DNA of 37,397 bases, taken from the NCBI GenBank assembly GCA_017630405.1, contig JAGBVH010000021.1, positions 1 to 37,397 of the forward strand, written 5' to 3'. This stretch comes from Alphaproteobacteria bacterium. Lineage in GTDB: Bacteria > Pseudomonadota > Alphaproteobacteria > Rs-D84. Below the pieces are notes generated by a model. That model was given only the letters and a program-made list of their open reading frames with translations, was not told where the DNA came from and did no database searches. Shown here piece after piece: positions 24,501-32,300 of the stretch. Position 1 is the stretch's first letter; the number at the start of each line of letters is the position of its first letter. The position numbers were made by a program, and so were the translations under genes.

Positions 24501-26061
24501 AAGTGTTGGGCTTAATTAATTCATAAACTGAAAAATTCTTATGAGCTTTTTCCCCAATGCAACTGTTGATTTTGCAATATTCTTTACCTTTTGCGTCGCA
24601 TGCGAGTTCGGCAGTTTCGGCGCCAGCCTTTGTTTCTGTGCAAATTTTATCATCCGCTGTCCAGTCGACACAATCGTTGCCAACCTGTTTTTGACCGCAT
24701 GGGCATTTGTTTGCCACGCATTTTTTTGTTTTTCTGTTAAGTGTATAGTTTTGTGTACATTTTACTGGATAGCAAAACAATTTGTCGTTGTCAGAATCGT
24801 ATCCATATACGCCACCCGCGGTTGTGTCGGCATGGGATTCGTATCCGGCGGTTATCTTATCACAATCTTGACCAACCAGGTTCACACATTTGTTGTTTTC
24901 TGGTGCGTCATCATCTGCGTGCAGTTCATATTTTGGGGCTTTGCACTCGGTTGGGATACAGACCGCTTTTCCCCGGGCTGTTACTATTTTTGCTGTTTGG
25001 GTGGCACCTTGTATTTTTAGTTTAGTTTCTTCCAATTGGGTGCATGAATTTACAGTGCATGTTTTGTTATCATCACTTCTTATTGCGTGGTCTTGACACT
25101 CATTAACACCGCAGAATACTTTGCTGTTATCATTTGGATCTTGATAATATTTATATGATTTGGCGTTTTTAATTCTTTTGGCAGGGGCGCATTCTCCATC
25201 ACGTTTTTCGCACCTGTTATGGGCTGTTCCTTTGTAGAGCAATTCGTAGAGCGAATAATCACCATGTTTGCCCCCTTCGCAACTGTTGATTTTGCAATAT
25301 TCTTGACCTGTTGCATCGCATGCGCGTTCAGCAGATTCGGCATTGGATGGCAGTGTATCGCATGATTTATCAAAGTTTGCTATGCTGTTCCATGGGGTGC
25401 ATATGTTGCTTTGTTCTTTTATTGAATTTTCGTTTTTTTTCGATTCTTTGCCACAGGGGCAGTCTCGTACGCATTGAGCTTTGTACTTGGACTTCAGTTT
25501 CCCTTTGTCAAGGGAGTAAAAAACTTTACCATTGGGATTTTCGTAAACTTTTATTGAATGGCCTTCTGAGAGAATATTAAGGCTATAGCCATCTTTACAA
25601 TTGAGTGGTTGACAGTCGGTTGGTTGCGGTTCATCGCTTTTTTTTGTTTGTGTCATGTGAGTTGCATTAAAGTCGTTTGCGTATCTTTTTGTACAGCTTG
25701 TACCTGCTATTATTACTTCATCAATTTCGTCCATGTAAGGTTCCAAATAGATAGAATATGGTTTGGTGGATGTTGTGTTGATTTTGCTGATGTTTATTTT
25801 TTGCTCGGAATAGCCCATCATTGAGATTTTTATTTCGCCGTTTTTGACACTATTTATGTCTTTTATGGTGAATTTTCCATCGATATCGGTCTCTTCATAT
25901 TGTTCCATGATTTTGTTTGGGACTGTGTATATTACGTATGCGCCGACAATAGGCGTTTTGTCATTTTTGTCGTATATTGCACCGTAAAAAGGTAAAGGTT
26001 CGGCCCAGGATGGGGAGGACAGGGTGAAAATTGTTAAAATTGCAACTAATATTTTCTTCAT
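21562..26061 (-). CDS. Giant exported modular Cys-rich protein, 1499 residues
   Basis: After a signal peptide (MKKILVAILTIFTLSSPSWA) residues ~24-110 form a carboxypeptidase-regulatory-like beta domain (FYGAIYDKNDKTPIVGAYV, TDIDGKFTI, ISMMGYSEQ). The body is four long Cys-rich modules plus a partial fifth, each with CPCG, AERACD, EYCKI-SC, YSLYEL and SRVG-C landmarks. A second regulatory-like domain (residues ~800-890; TTDGKGNFSLEIP, VGYTAQKLYI) is inserted between modules 3 and 4. Near the C-terminus are a coiled coil (KKESEERIKELQANEDAL) and two Gly/Ala-rich hydrophobic segments (~1307-1329, ~1450-1473). It resembles an extracellular adhesin or scaffold; the function is unknown. It is the last gene of a three-gene operon, 32 nt after the previous stop. 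Confidence 0.8.
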   Translation of the reverse strand: MKKILVAILTIFTLSSPSWAEPLPFYGAIYDKNDKTPIVGAYVIYTVPNKIMEQYEETDIDGKFTIKDINSVKNGEIKISMMGYSEQKINISKINTTSTKPYSIYLEPYMDEIDEVIIAGTSCTKRYANDFNATHMTQTKKSDEPQPTDCQPLNCKDGYSLNILSEGHSIKVYENPNGKVFYSLDKGKLKSKYKAQCVRDCPCGKESKKNENSIKEQSNICTPWNSIANFDKSCDTLPSNAESAERACDATGQEYCKINSCEGGKHGDYSLYELLYKGTAHNRCEKRDGECAPAKRIKNAKSYKYYQDPNDNSKVFCGVNECQDHAIRSDDNKTCTVNSCTQLEETKLKIQGATQTAKIVTARGKAVCIPTECKAPKYELHADDDAPENNKCVNLVGQDCDKITAGYESHADTTAGGVYGYDSDNDKLFCYPVKCTQNYTLNRKTKKCVANKCPCGQKQVGNDCVDWTADDKICTETKAGAETAELACDAKGKEYCKINSCIGEKAHKNFSVYELIKPNTSNNKCVSRVGEKCTPTNPIDHASTYKYYEDTEDQTKVFCGVDQCDQYYTPSDEKLSCTAITNCSDRDIKNLNKKGATTTMMLEGKCIPTACDEPRYKLENEGTANAQCVDQVGKECSNHNDRYASSAVYKYNNNKLTCVPTGCISGYRLDTQTKKCVVNNCPCGKKEVDNECVEWEAADKVCAVKPVGAENAERACDGNQEYCKIISCIGSKHGNYSLYELISPNTSNNKCVSRVGQDCRPEAEHAAAGELRESTEENKLFCAVTECEGSYVPSDDGKKCVVNGPFTIIGTVIEKAKGKSTPLSGATVAYEPDQVSTTYYHTTTDGKGNFSLEIPSAGNIVISLVGYTAQKLYIDKTTTLKNIKLDPDSNTLYTATTMDCSSKSLEKLHATKGKVANDQCQPTECIKPRYELNVIVNTDEHYTATCEDLDKKDCYNADEYFDVNALTYIYEYDAKQDKLNCVPVDCMAGYTLSKKTKKCEVSKCPCGQDESNNECVDWEDMGATQCAKLPAGAESAERACNGGQEYCKIISCIGSEHGDYSLYELINPDSPSNKCKSRVDQKCRPQADHAKDGKLRESAEGNKLFCAITECEGSYVPSDDGTTCEKSGCTEGDSDAMKNANAKKWKWDNKKNQCIPTKCECGYGDRNGKPIDNKCDVKWSWDDTTPPTDTKQECTIKNAKEAYMDCDASGKAYCRVHKCDEDNGYNIAGNQCVADACKPDDYSNSIYVKRVGGECKIQECKTGYQVNKKTNKCDALENVLSKKESEERIKELQANEDALKENEQKLENKLLGAAGIAGAGIGGQMLLTGIAQLRADAKAESDMTAYLATFKCKYGNKMVDSGNKEIELPGANDQKYSEMYRKYKELASDLKLRKASLGMKPGIESEEILDISNLYSNGNIGGADGAYTSLADALSGDKDAQNEWDDQKEKASNIAIVGGVLAGAAVISTAVGDHIVNKDAPKNQAKEINENYDEMRGTY
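22800..25480 (-). repeat. Four long Cys-rich modules in the 1499-residue protein
   Basis: The EYCKI landmark (plus-strand GATTTTGCAATATTC) recurs near 22916, 23885, 24570 and 25278, giving periods of about 700, 685 and 970 nt. The longest contains the inserted second regulatory-like domain (~23395-23655). DNA identity is high in places: the block around 22708-22782 is nearly repeated at 23675-23753, and the block at 23799-23853 at 24481-24535. This suggests recent duplication or gene conversion. Confidence 0.8.
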
Positions 26062-26093
26062 TATGGTATTCTTTTATTAATCAGTTTTTTTTG

Positions 26094-27437
26094 TTATTTT
26101 TTTGTGGATCGCTTTGTGACGCGTTCCGCTTTCTTCGCGGCTTTTTCTTCGGCGCGTTCTTGTTTCTTTTCTGCCTTGGCGGTGGCCGCTTCTGCGTTTT
26201 CACCGTACAGGTCGCTGTGTTCCTTTTCCGCCTTTTTCGTTGCGTTTTCAGCCTTTGTCCGATCAACCGCGCGTTCAATCGCGCCAGATGATAGTGCACC
26301 GCCCACAATACCAACACCGGCACCAAGCATGCCCGCGGTGGCCGCAGATTGCGAGCGTATGTGACGATATACATTTTCGCGGAATGTTGTTATGTCAATG
26401 CCAAACCAATCCGGTTCGCAGATAAATGTTGAACCGGCTAATGCCTTTTTCGATGCAAATATGGTCGAATCCGAACCGGCAATAAATTCAATCGAATAAA
26501 TACAATTCAATGTGCGTTCGTCAAATGCCGCACCCATCTGTTCGCAGTGGGCGCGCATCTGGTCGCGCAGGTCGTAAAGACTTTGCTCGTCAAGGGCGAT
26601 TTTTTCTTCGGCATCGGTGCGCAAGTTGCTGAATACGGTCATCATGCGGGCCGCCAAGCCATTGTCGTATGATTCGTATTTGGTGGCAATTGATTTGCAT
26701 TTGGCAATTGCGTTGTTGCCGTCTGTGGTGCCAAGGCATGATTGAAACGTTGTGCCGCATTTGCCGACTATGCAGTCCATGTATTCGTTGCCGGCGTTTA
26801 CAATTGTTTCGTATGTGCCGATTATGCGATTGGCATCGCGGTCCGCCAAAATTTCCGCCGTCATCAGTTCGTATTCGCGGCCGCTGCATTCGGATTTGCC
26901 ACGGCATGCCGTCATCTTGGCATCAAATTGTGCGGTTGAATCGTTTGCGCACTTGCTGTAATCAGTGCCGCATTTTTCCATAATACATGTGTTCAGTGCT
27001 GTATAGCATTTGTTCGCGGTGTCCGGAATTGTGGCGTTTGTGATTTTGTCGTTTAGTTCTTGTTCGGCTTGGCTGTATTTTTCTTTTTGTTCGGCGATAA
27101 GTTTTGCTAAATCGTCACCATCTGTGTCGCCAATGCTTGAAACTACATCCGACAGACTGTCCGCCATATCCGAAAGGTCGATTTTTAGTGGTTCGGTTTC
27201 GACTTTTATCGGTTCTGTTGGTGTTTCTGGTTCCGGTTCAAGCTCTTTTATTGGTTCTTTCTTGGTTGTGGTAACAGACTTGCGTGCAACCGGTGTACGT
27301 GATGCAGTCGCGCGGCCACGTTGAGCCACCGCAGCATCAGCAGAATTAATTGGGTACAGACCAAATAATGATGGCAGCACCAACAGACCACAGATGGCGG
27401 TCAAATATTTGTTAAAAATGTTGCTGCATTGTTTCAT
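26094..27437 (-). CDS. Exported Cys-heptad protein, 447 residues
   Basis: The N-terminus has an unusually long signal sequence (hydrophobic ~12-31, likely cleavage around NSADA-AVA). A basic Arg/Thr stretch and a Glu/Pro/Thr-rich linker follow (EPEPETPTEP). The core has C-x6-C-x4-C-x6-C at Cys 144/151/156/163 (CGTDYSKC, as in the paralogues' CGKDYSKC) and a second CGTTFQSC block. Near the C-terminus are a Gly-rich hydrophobic segment (GMLGAGVGIVGGALSSGA) and a highly charged Lys/Glu/Ala tail. Its ATG overlaps the previous stop as TAATG, so the two genes are translationally coupled. No family is recognised. Confidence 0.8.
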   Translation of the reverse strand: MKQCSNIFNKYLTAICGLLVLPSLFGLYPINSADAAVAQRGRATASRTPVARKSVTTTKKEPIKELEPEPETPTEPIKVETEPLKIDLSDMADSLSDVVSSIGDTDGDDLAKLIAEQKEKYSQAEQELNDKITNATIPDTANKCYTALNTCIMEKCGTDYSKCANDSTAQFDAKMTACRGKSECSGREYELMTAEILADRDANRIIGTYETIVNAGNEYMDCIVGKCGTTFQSCLGTTDGNNAIAKCKSIATKYESYDNGLAARMMTVFSNLRTDAEEKIALDEQSLYDLRDQMRAHCEQMGAAFDERTLNCIYSIEFIAGSDSTIFASKKALAGSTFICEPDWFGIDITTFRENVYRHIRSQSAATAGMLGAGVGIVGGALSSGAIERAVDRTKAENATKKAEKEHSDLYGENAEAATAKAEKKQERAEEKAAKKAERVTKRSTKK

Positions 27438-28372
27438 TATTTTTTTGCCTTTTTATCTTCTATATTTAATGCTTCGCATGCGATTTGGTAGAATTTACAT
27501 ATGCTTTGCGCAGCGACCAATTCGCCCGGAACTTCTTCTTTCTTTAGGTTAGTTTTTTTAGATTTGTTCGCGCATTTGTCTGGCATGTTTTCTTCACATA
27601 CTTTTGTAACGCAAGTTTCGTATGCCTTGTTATTTTCACAGCCAGCCTTGGCGGTGTTGATTTTATTCTGACGCTTGGTTTGTAATTTTTTAACATAACC
27701 CAACAGGTCGTTTTCAATACGGGCCATAATATTGTCGCGATTGGATGTTAATTCTGTACGAACATCGGCCAGATATTCGCCACAGCCAGCCGCTTCGGAC
27801 GAGCAAAGCGAAAAGTTTTTATCGAAATCCGCGCTGGATTCACAATTCGCAAATGATGAAGTGCAACGCTTGTCAGATAGCATACAATTAGTAACCTGGG
27901 CCCGACATGTGTCTTCGTCTTTGGTTTTGTGGGCATCGGACAGCGCACTGTCCATCTTGGCATCGATGCCAGCGGCGCGACATGATTGTTCGACCAGTGG
28001 GGTGTAAACCTCGGTCGCGTCTTCTGGGGTGCAGCCCGAAATCTTGGTCAGGCACTTTTCAATTGCCCATCTGAAACGTTCCATGCGTGAATCCGTTGGG
28101 GCGGACTTTAATTCCTTGTCCGAAAGGTTGTATTTCGTAGATGAACCAGCAGACAGGGATTTAAGACCACCCTTGGAATCCGCGATTACAGGGCCGTCGT
28201 TGTCGCTGCTAAAACCGCAATAATTGCACCGCGCAGCAGTGTTCGCAGATGCATTAATCGCGCATACAGAATCCAAGCATCGGGTCAGGTTCGCGCGCGA
28301 ACAAGTCGTCGCAGCGTGCGCCGAACCGCAAAATAGGGCAGATGCTATAAATATATAGGTATAGGTTTTCAT
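27437..28372 (-). CDS. Exported Cys-heptad protein, 311 residues
   Basis: The preferred start is the ATG at 28372 (MKTYTYIFIASALFCGSAHA, a good signal peptide) after GAGAGAAC; the open frame reaches 28420 but overlaps the promoter. The mature protein begins with TTCSRANLTRCLDSVC, a variant of the C...CMDSFC block of the two large paralogues, followed by RCNYC. Further matches are Cys 107/114, the fourfold run 156/163/170/177 with spacing of seven, and 190/197. It is the first gene of the minus-strand operon. The function is unknown, but the motif content ties it to the convergent genes at 15670 and 18450. Confidence 0.8.
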   Translation of the reverse strand: MKTYTYIFIASALFCGSAHAATTCSRANLTRCLDSVCAINASANTAARCNYCGFSSDNDGPVIADSKGGLKSLSAGSSTKYNLSDKELKSAPTDSRMERFRWAIEKCLTKISGCTPEDATEVYTPLVEQSCRAAGIDAKMDSALSDAHKTKDEDTCRAQVTNCMLSDKRCTSSFANCESSADFDKNFSLCSSEAAGCGEYLADVRTELTSNRDNIMARIENDLLGYVKKLQTKRQNKINTAKAGCENNKAYETCVTKVCEENMPDKCANKSKKTNLKKEEVPGELVAAQSICKFYQIACEALNIEDKKAKK

Positions 28373-28391
28373 GTTCTCTCTAATTAATAAA

Positions 28392-28420
28392 AGTATATCA
28401 AAAAACGAAATGCGGTGCAA
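28392..28420 (-). promoter_or_regulatory. Promoter of the minus-strand Cys-rich operon
   Basis: On the minus strand TTGCAC (plus 28415-28420) is followed after 17 nt by TATACT (plus 28392-28397), preceded by TGA, an extended -10. The transcript would begin about 13 nt before the ATG at 28372, enough only for the short GAGAG ribosome site. Confidence 0.75.
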
Positions 28421-28450
28421 AGGAAATATTATATTTTTTTTAATTATTGC

Positions 28451-28479
28451 TTGACAAAAAGAATTTTATTGTCTATGTT
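28451..28479 (+). promoter_or_regulatory. Divergent promoter for the membrane-anchored protein
   Basis: TTGACA (28451-28456) with a 17-nt spacer and TATGTT (28474-28479) form the best -35 in the window. It is back to back with the minus-strand promoter, with only 30 bp between the -35 boxes. Confidence 0.75.
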
Positions 28480-28509
28480 TGTGGTAAATATAACAAAAAG
28501 GATTTTATT

Positions 28510-29223
28510 ATGGCGAAAATGGTTGTTGTAAAAACATGGTTGCAGAATAATAAAAATACAATTATTGCGTGTGGTGCAACTGTTGCTGCCTGTATCATTA
28601 TGATGGTGCAGTGTGGTCGTATTTCTGACCTTGAACAGGCACAGCAAGATACAAAGGGTGCTGTTGATGGTGTGAAATCAGAAGTTTTGGTTAACCGTGG
28701 TATGATTGCAGAAGGAAACGAAGTTGGTGCCGAAACAAATGGGGTTGTAAAACGCATCGATGGCAATGTTAAGGAAATCAAGGCAGATGTTGATACTGTA
28801 AAAGCAGATGTCGATACTGTAAAAACAATTGTAAAGAATTGTTGCGCGGCTAAGAAGCCAGCTGTAAAACCAGCATCGAAGCCTGCGGCAAAAACAGCAG
28901 TTGATACAGTGGTGGTTAAGCATGTGTGCGATACAACAGTAAAAAGTGATAGTGCCAAGGTGATGGTGGAAGTTGTTGATTCTTCTAAAAACAGTGGTGT
29001 AATCATTGTTGATGCACAGCCTGTTGAAAAAGCAGTTGTGACAATCGCTAATGGTTCTGAGAACAGTGGCACAATCATTATTGGCGATAACAATGTTGTT
29101 ATGATTGGTGAGCCTGTTGCACAGAAGAAGGATACTGTGATTGTGGAATTTAAGGGTTCGGTTAAGGTTAATTATAGTGTGTCGTACAATGCGAGACGCA
29201 TTCGCCAAGGACGTTGCAGATAA
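28510..29223 (+). CDS. Membrane-anchored protein with coiled coil, 237 residues
   Basis: The ATG at 28510 follows AAAAAGGA; the open frame extends to 28447 but that would overlap the promoter. Residues ~17-36 are a single membrane segment or uncleaved signal (NTIIACGATVAACIIMMVQC), possibly a lipoprotein-like Cys at its end. A repeated ADVDTVK heptad-like coiled coil (~85-105) is followed by CC and an Ala/Lys/Pro linker. The rest is two Val/Ile-rich halves each with NSG-x-I-I-[VI]-[DG], suggestive of stacked beta strands. I do not recognise the family; it is probably an envelope protein exposed to the periplasm. Confidence 0.7.
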   Translation: MAKMVVVKTWLQNNKNTIIACGATVAACIIMMVQCGRISDLEQAQQDTKGAVDGVKSEVLVNRGMIAEGNEVGAETNGVVKRIDGNVKEIKADVDTVKADVDTVKTIVKNCCAAKKPAVKPASKPAAKTAVDTVVVKHVCDTTVKSDSAKVMVEVVDSSKNSGVIIVDAQPVEKAVVTIANGSENSGTIIIGDNNVVMIGEPVAQKKDTVIVEFKGSVKVNYSVSYNARRIRQGRCR

Positions 29224-29243
29224 GTTTTGCGTATGTAAAAATT

Positions 29244-29271
29244 CACCCGCCGATTTGGTGGGTGTTTTTTT
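29244..29271 (+). terminator. Intrinsic terminator after the membrane-anchored protein
   Basis: CACCCGCC (29244-29251) pairs with GGTGGGTG (29257-29264, one G-T pair) around GATTT, followed by seven T. Confidence 0.9.
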
Positions 29272-29284
29272 ATGCTTTTTTGTC

Positions 29285-29314
29285 TGGACAGGGAATTTAT
29301 ATCTGTGCTAAAAT
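29285..29314 (+). promoter_or_regulatory. Extended -10 promoter for the autotransporter-like gene
   Basis: TGGACA (29285-29290), 18 nt, then TAAAAT (29309-29314) with TGC directly before. The transcript start would be near 29321, just ahead of the AGAGAG ribosome site. Confidence 0.65.
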
Positions 29315-29338
29315 CATTTCATAAAGAGAGAATTGTTT

Positions 29339-32300
29339 ATGAGATTTATTAGGAATTTATTGTTTTCATTGTTCTTGGTGCCAATGGCGGCGGGGGCGGC
29401 GTCTAACGAATTTATGGCGGCGGCTCAATTGCTGGCGGCGGCAAAAAATGCAGATGTGCAGCAGGTGCAAATGCTGATTAACAATGGCGCAAATGTTAAC
29501 TTTGTTGATTCTACGGGACTTTCCATTGTGTGCACCGCATTGATGAATAATGATGTGCGGGCGGCCCAAATTTTACAGATGTATGGTGCTGATGCATCAC
29601 AATGTGATAGGCAGATTAAGCGGTATAATAGTCGGAATAAGCCCAGGGCTGATAGTGGGGGATTGTTCAGCGGACTGTCGTCTGCCCAAAGCATCTCTCT
29701 GGCGGCGGCGGGTGCCGCCGTTGTTGTAGGTGGACTTTTTTTGTTAACCGATGTGTTTGATCCGGGTAATGATAACGATTCGCCATCTTCTGGGGGTGAT
29801 AGGCCGGGAAATGGTGGGACTAATCAGGAAAATCAAGGGACCGAGGCTTTTGTTTTGGCCTATGGACCTGCGATGCCTAATGCCAAGGTCGAGGCAAATA
29901 ATTATGCCAAGAATCTTGATTATTATAGCGAAAATAATACCGAATTGGATAATCAGCAGTTGAATTTTAAGCAGATGAATTCAAATGGTCAGAATTATTT
30001 GTTGATGATGCACGGCTATTCTCCATTGGCGCGCGGATATCTGGGGATGGATACTTTGCGTAATTCAACGCGTGAGCCGTTCAGTTTGGCGGATGTTTCT
30101 TGGCGTGGTGAACCGGTGATGGGGGGACAGCCGGTTAATGTTGCAATTGTGACAGAAAATGGCGTTAATGCGAATACCTATAAATGGGATGTTGATGCAA
30201 CATCTTCGCTGGATGATACTTTGTTGCCATACACAGTTGTTAACAAGAATCAAGTAGCGCCCGCGGGTGACAATATGGTCGCAAATAAGTACTATAATAA
30301 TGCGGTTGTTTTGGGCAGCGGTGACTTGACTGTTAGCGAGGCCGTGACACAGGAAGATACGACGTTGTTGGCGACTTTTGATTTGGCGGGCTATGGTACG
30401 GTAATGCATAATCCTGTTGCGGGTTCTTGGGATAATTTATTGGCTAAGGTTGTTGGCGGTCGTCAAAGTGGATATTCGAATGCTGATTTTATTGGTTTTA
30501 TGCCAAATGGTCAGATGACGCTTTTCCGTACCGGTAATGGACAACAATTTGTGAATGCCACAACAACAGGTACGGGTGCATATGTGGAAACTGATGGTGC
30601 ATTAACTTCGATAAATCTGTTTGGTAAATACTTAACCGTTACTATGGGGGCAAATAATTCTTTTGTTGCAACATATACAGAAACAGTAACTGATGACGAG
30701 GGTGAAGAAAGTCAGGTTGTGACAAAATATACAGGATATATCGGAACCAATGGTTTGCTTTATATTGACAGTAATGCCGATGGTAATATTAATCAGGCCT
30801 ATACAATGGCAAACAATGAATTGACGCTTAGCAAGGAATTGGGGGTGGCTGATTATTATAACTATACTGCGTTGTTAAATGCAGCGACTTTGGGTGAAAC
30901 GGGCGCGCATTCCAAACCGACGGTTTTGGCAAATGCTGCGATAATTGAGCCTTTGCATGATAAAACAGTGGAAACCATAGATGATGTTTTGGCGATGCCG
31001 ACCAAAGATCAAAAGGATATGTTTGCTAAATATATTAACAAGTATTATGACAATGTTGATGATGCTAGTTTGCCGGGGGCGGATGCGATAAACTTGTATG
31101 GTAATTTGGGGTCAACAGTCAGTCCATTGGTTGTATTCTCGACAGGGGCGGCAAAGTATGCCGATAGCACTTTTGGTGCTGCGCTGGGGCCAACGTTTGA
31201 AAATGCGGTGCCTTTGCTGTATCCGAATTCAGAACACTTATTTATGTCTGTTGTGGCGGTTGGCTTGTCTGGGGATGGAACCAAGGAAGCGACAGAGGTT
31301 TCGGGGTATAGTCCAGCGACCAAAATAGGAATTTCACAGTGGTCGGTCACAAATGGCGAGCAAACAGATTTTTATCAGTCGCGCGTTTGTGGTGTTGCGG
31401 GTACTGGACTTGGTGGGGTTGACCCATGGTGCTTTGCAGCGGCTGGTATGACCGATGAATTGGCGGTGGCCAGTGCGGCGGGGGCAGCGGGTGCCTTGGC
31501 GGCGGCATTCCCTTATTTGTATGACAATAACAATGATGGCAACAAAGATATCTTTAATTTGTTGGCATTGACTGCGGATGGTCCTTATTTGGCTACGGAT
31601 GAAAGTGGGGCGGCGATGTCCAAAGAAAATCTTGTTTCATATTTACAGTCGAAATTTGATTTGCCTTTGAATTATCAGCAACGTGTTGATGGTGGGGCGG
31701 ATTATCTGGAAGTGTTTGCCGAAGTTTTTGGTTATGGTTTGATTAATCTGGACCGCGCGACAAGACCAGGGACCAAGGTTTATTATTACAATGGTAAAGA
31801 TATTGTATCGACTGATGGTACGGCATATTGGCGTGCGGCCAGCAGTACTGCGTTTCGTTCATCAGCTGTGTTGAATGTTCGTGGGGCGACAATATCAGCA
31901 CCATTCTTTGATGTGCTTGAAAGTGCAGATGGCGAGTTGTCTATGCCGCGTGTATGGGAAAATGCGTTTTCGATGGGGGCGGATAATTCTCGCGCGCTGT
32001 ATATGGGGGATGTGTTGGGTGATTTGAATACTCGTCGTGATACGGCCCAGAACGTAAAAATCGGAAATATTGGTTTTTCAATGTCTATGTCGGAACGCGC
32101 ATATGTCGATAATATGAACGGATTGGATAATATGAAGTTATTTTATTCGGATGATGCGTTTGGATTGTCTGCATCATATCAGCGTTATTTCACAGATGGT
32201 GGCTCGCGTTTTGATGGGTTGAATAATCCTGTGTTGGGATTGGCGACAAATGTTATTGACAGTGCGGTATCATATAAAAGTGGTGCTTGGACATTTGGTG

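Noticed and set aside
26104..27324. Plus-strand open frames opposite the 447-residue gene
   Set aside because: They are fragments overlapping a gene with signal peptide, coupling and motif support on the other strand.
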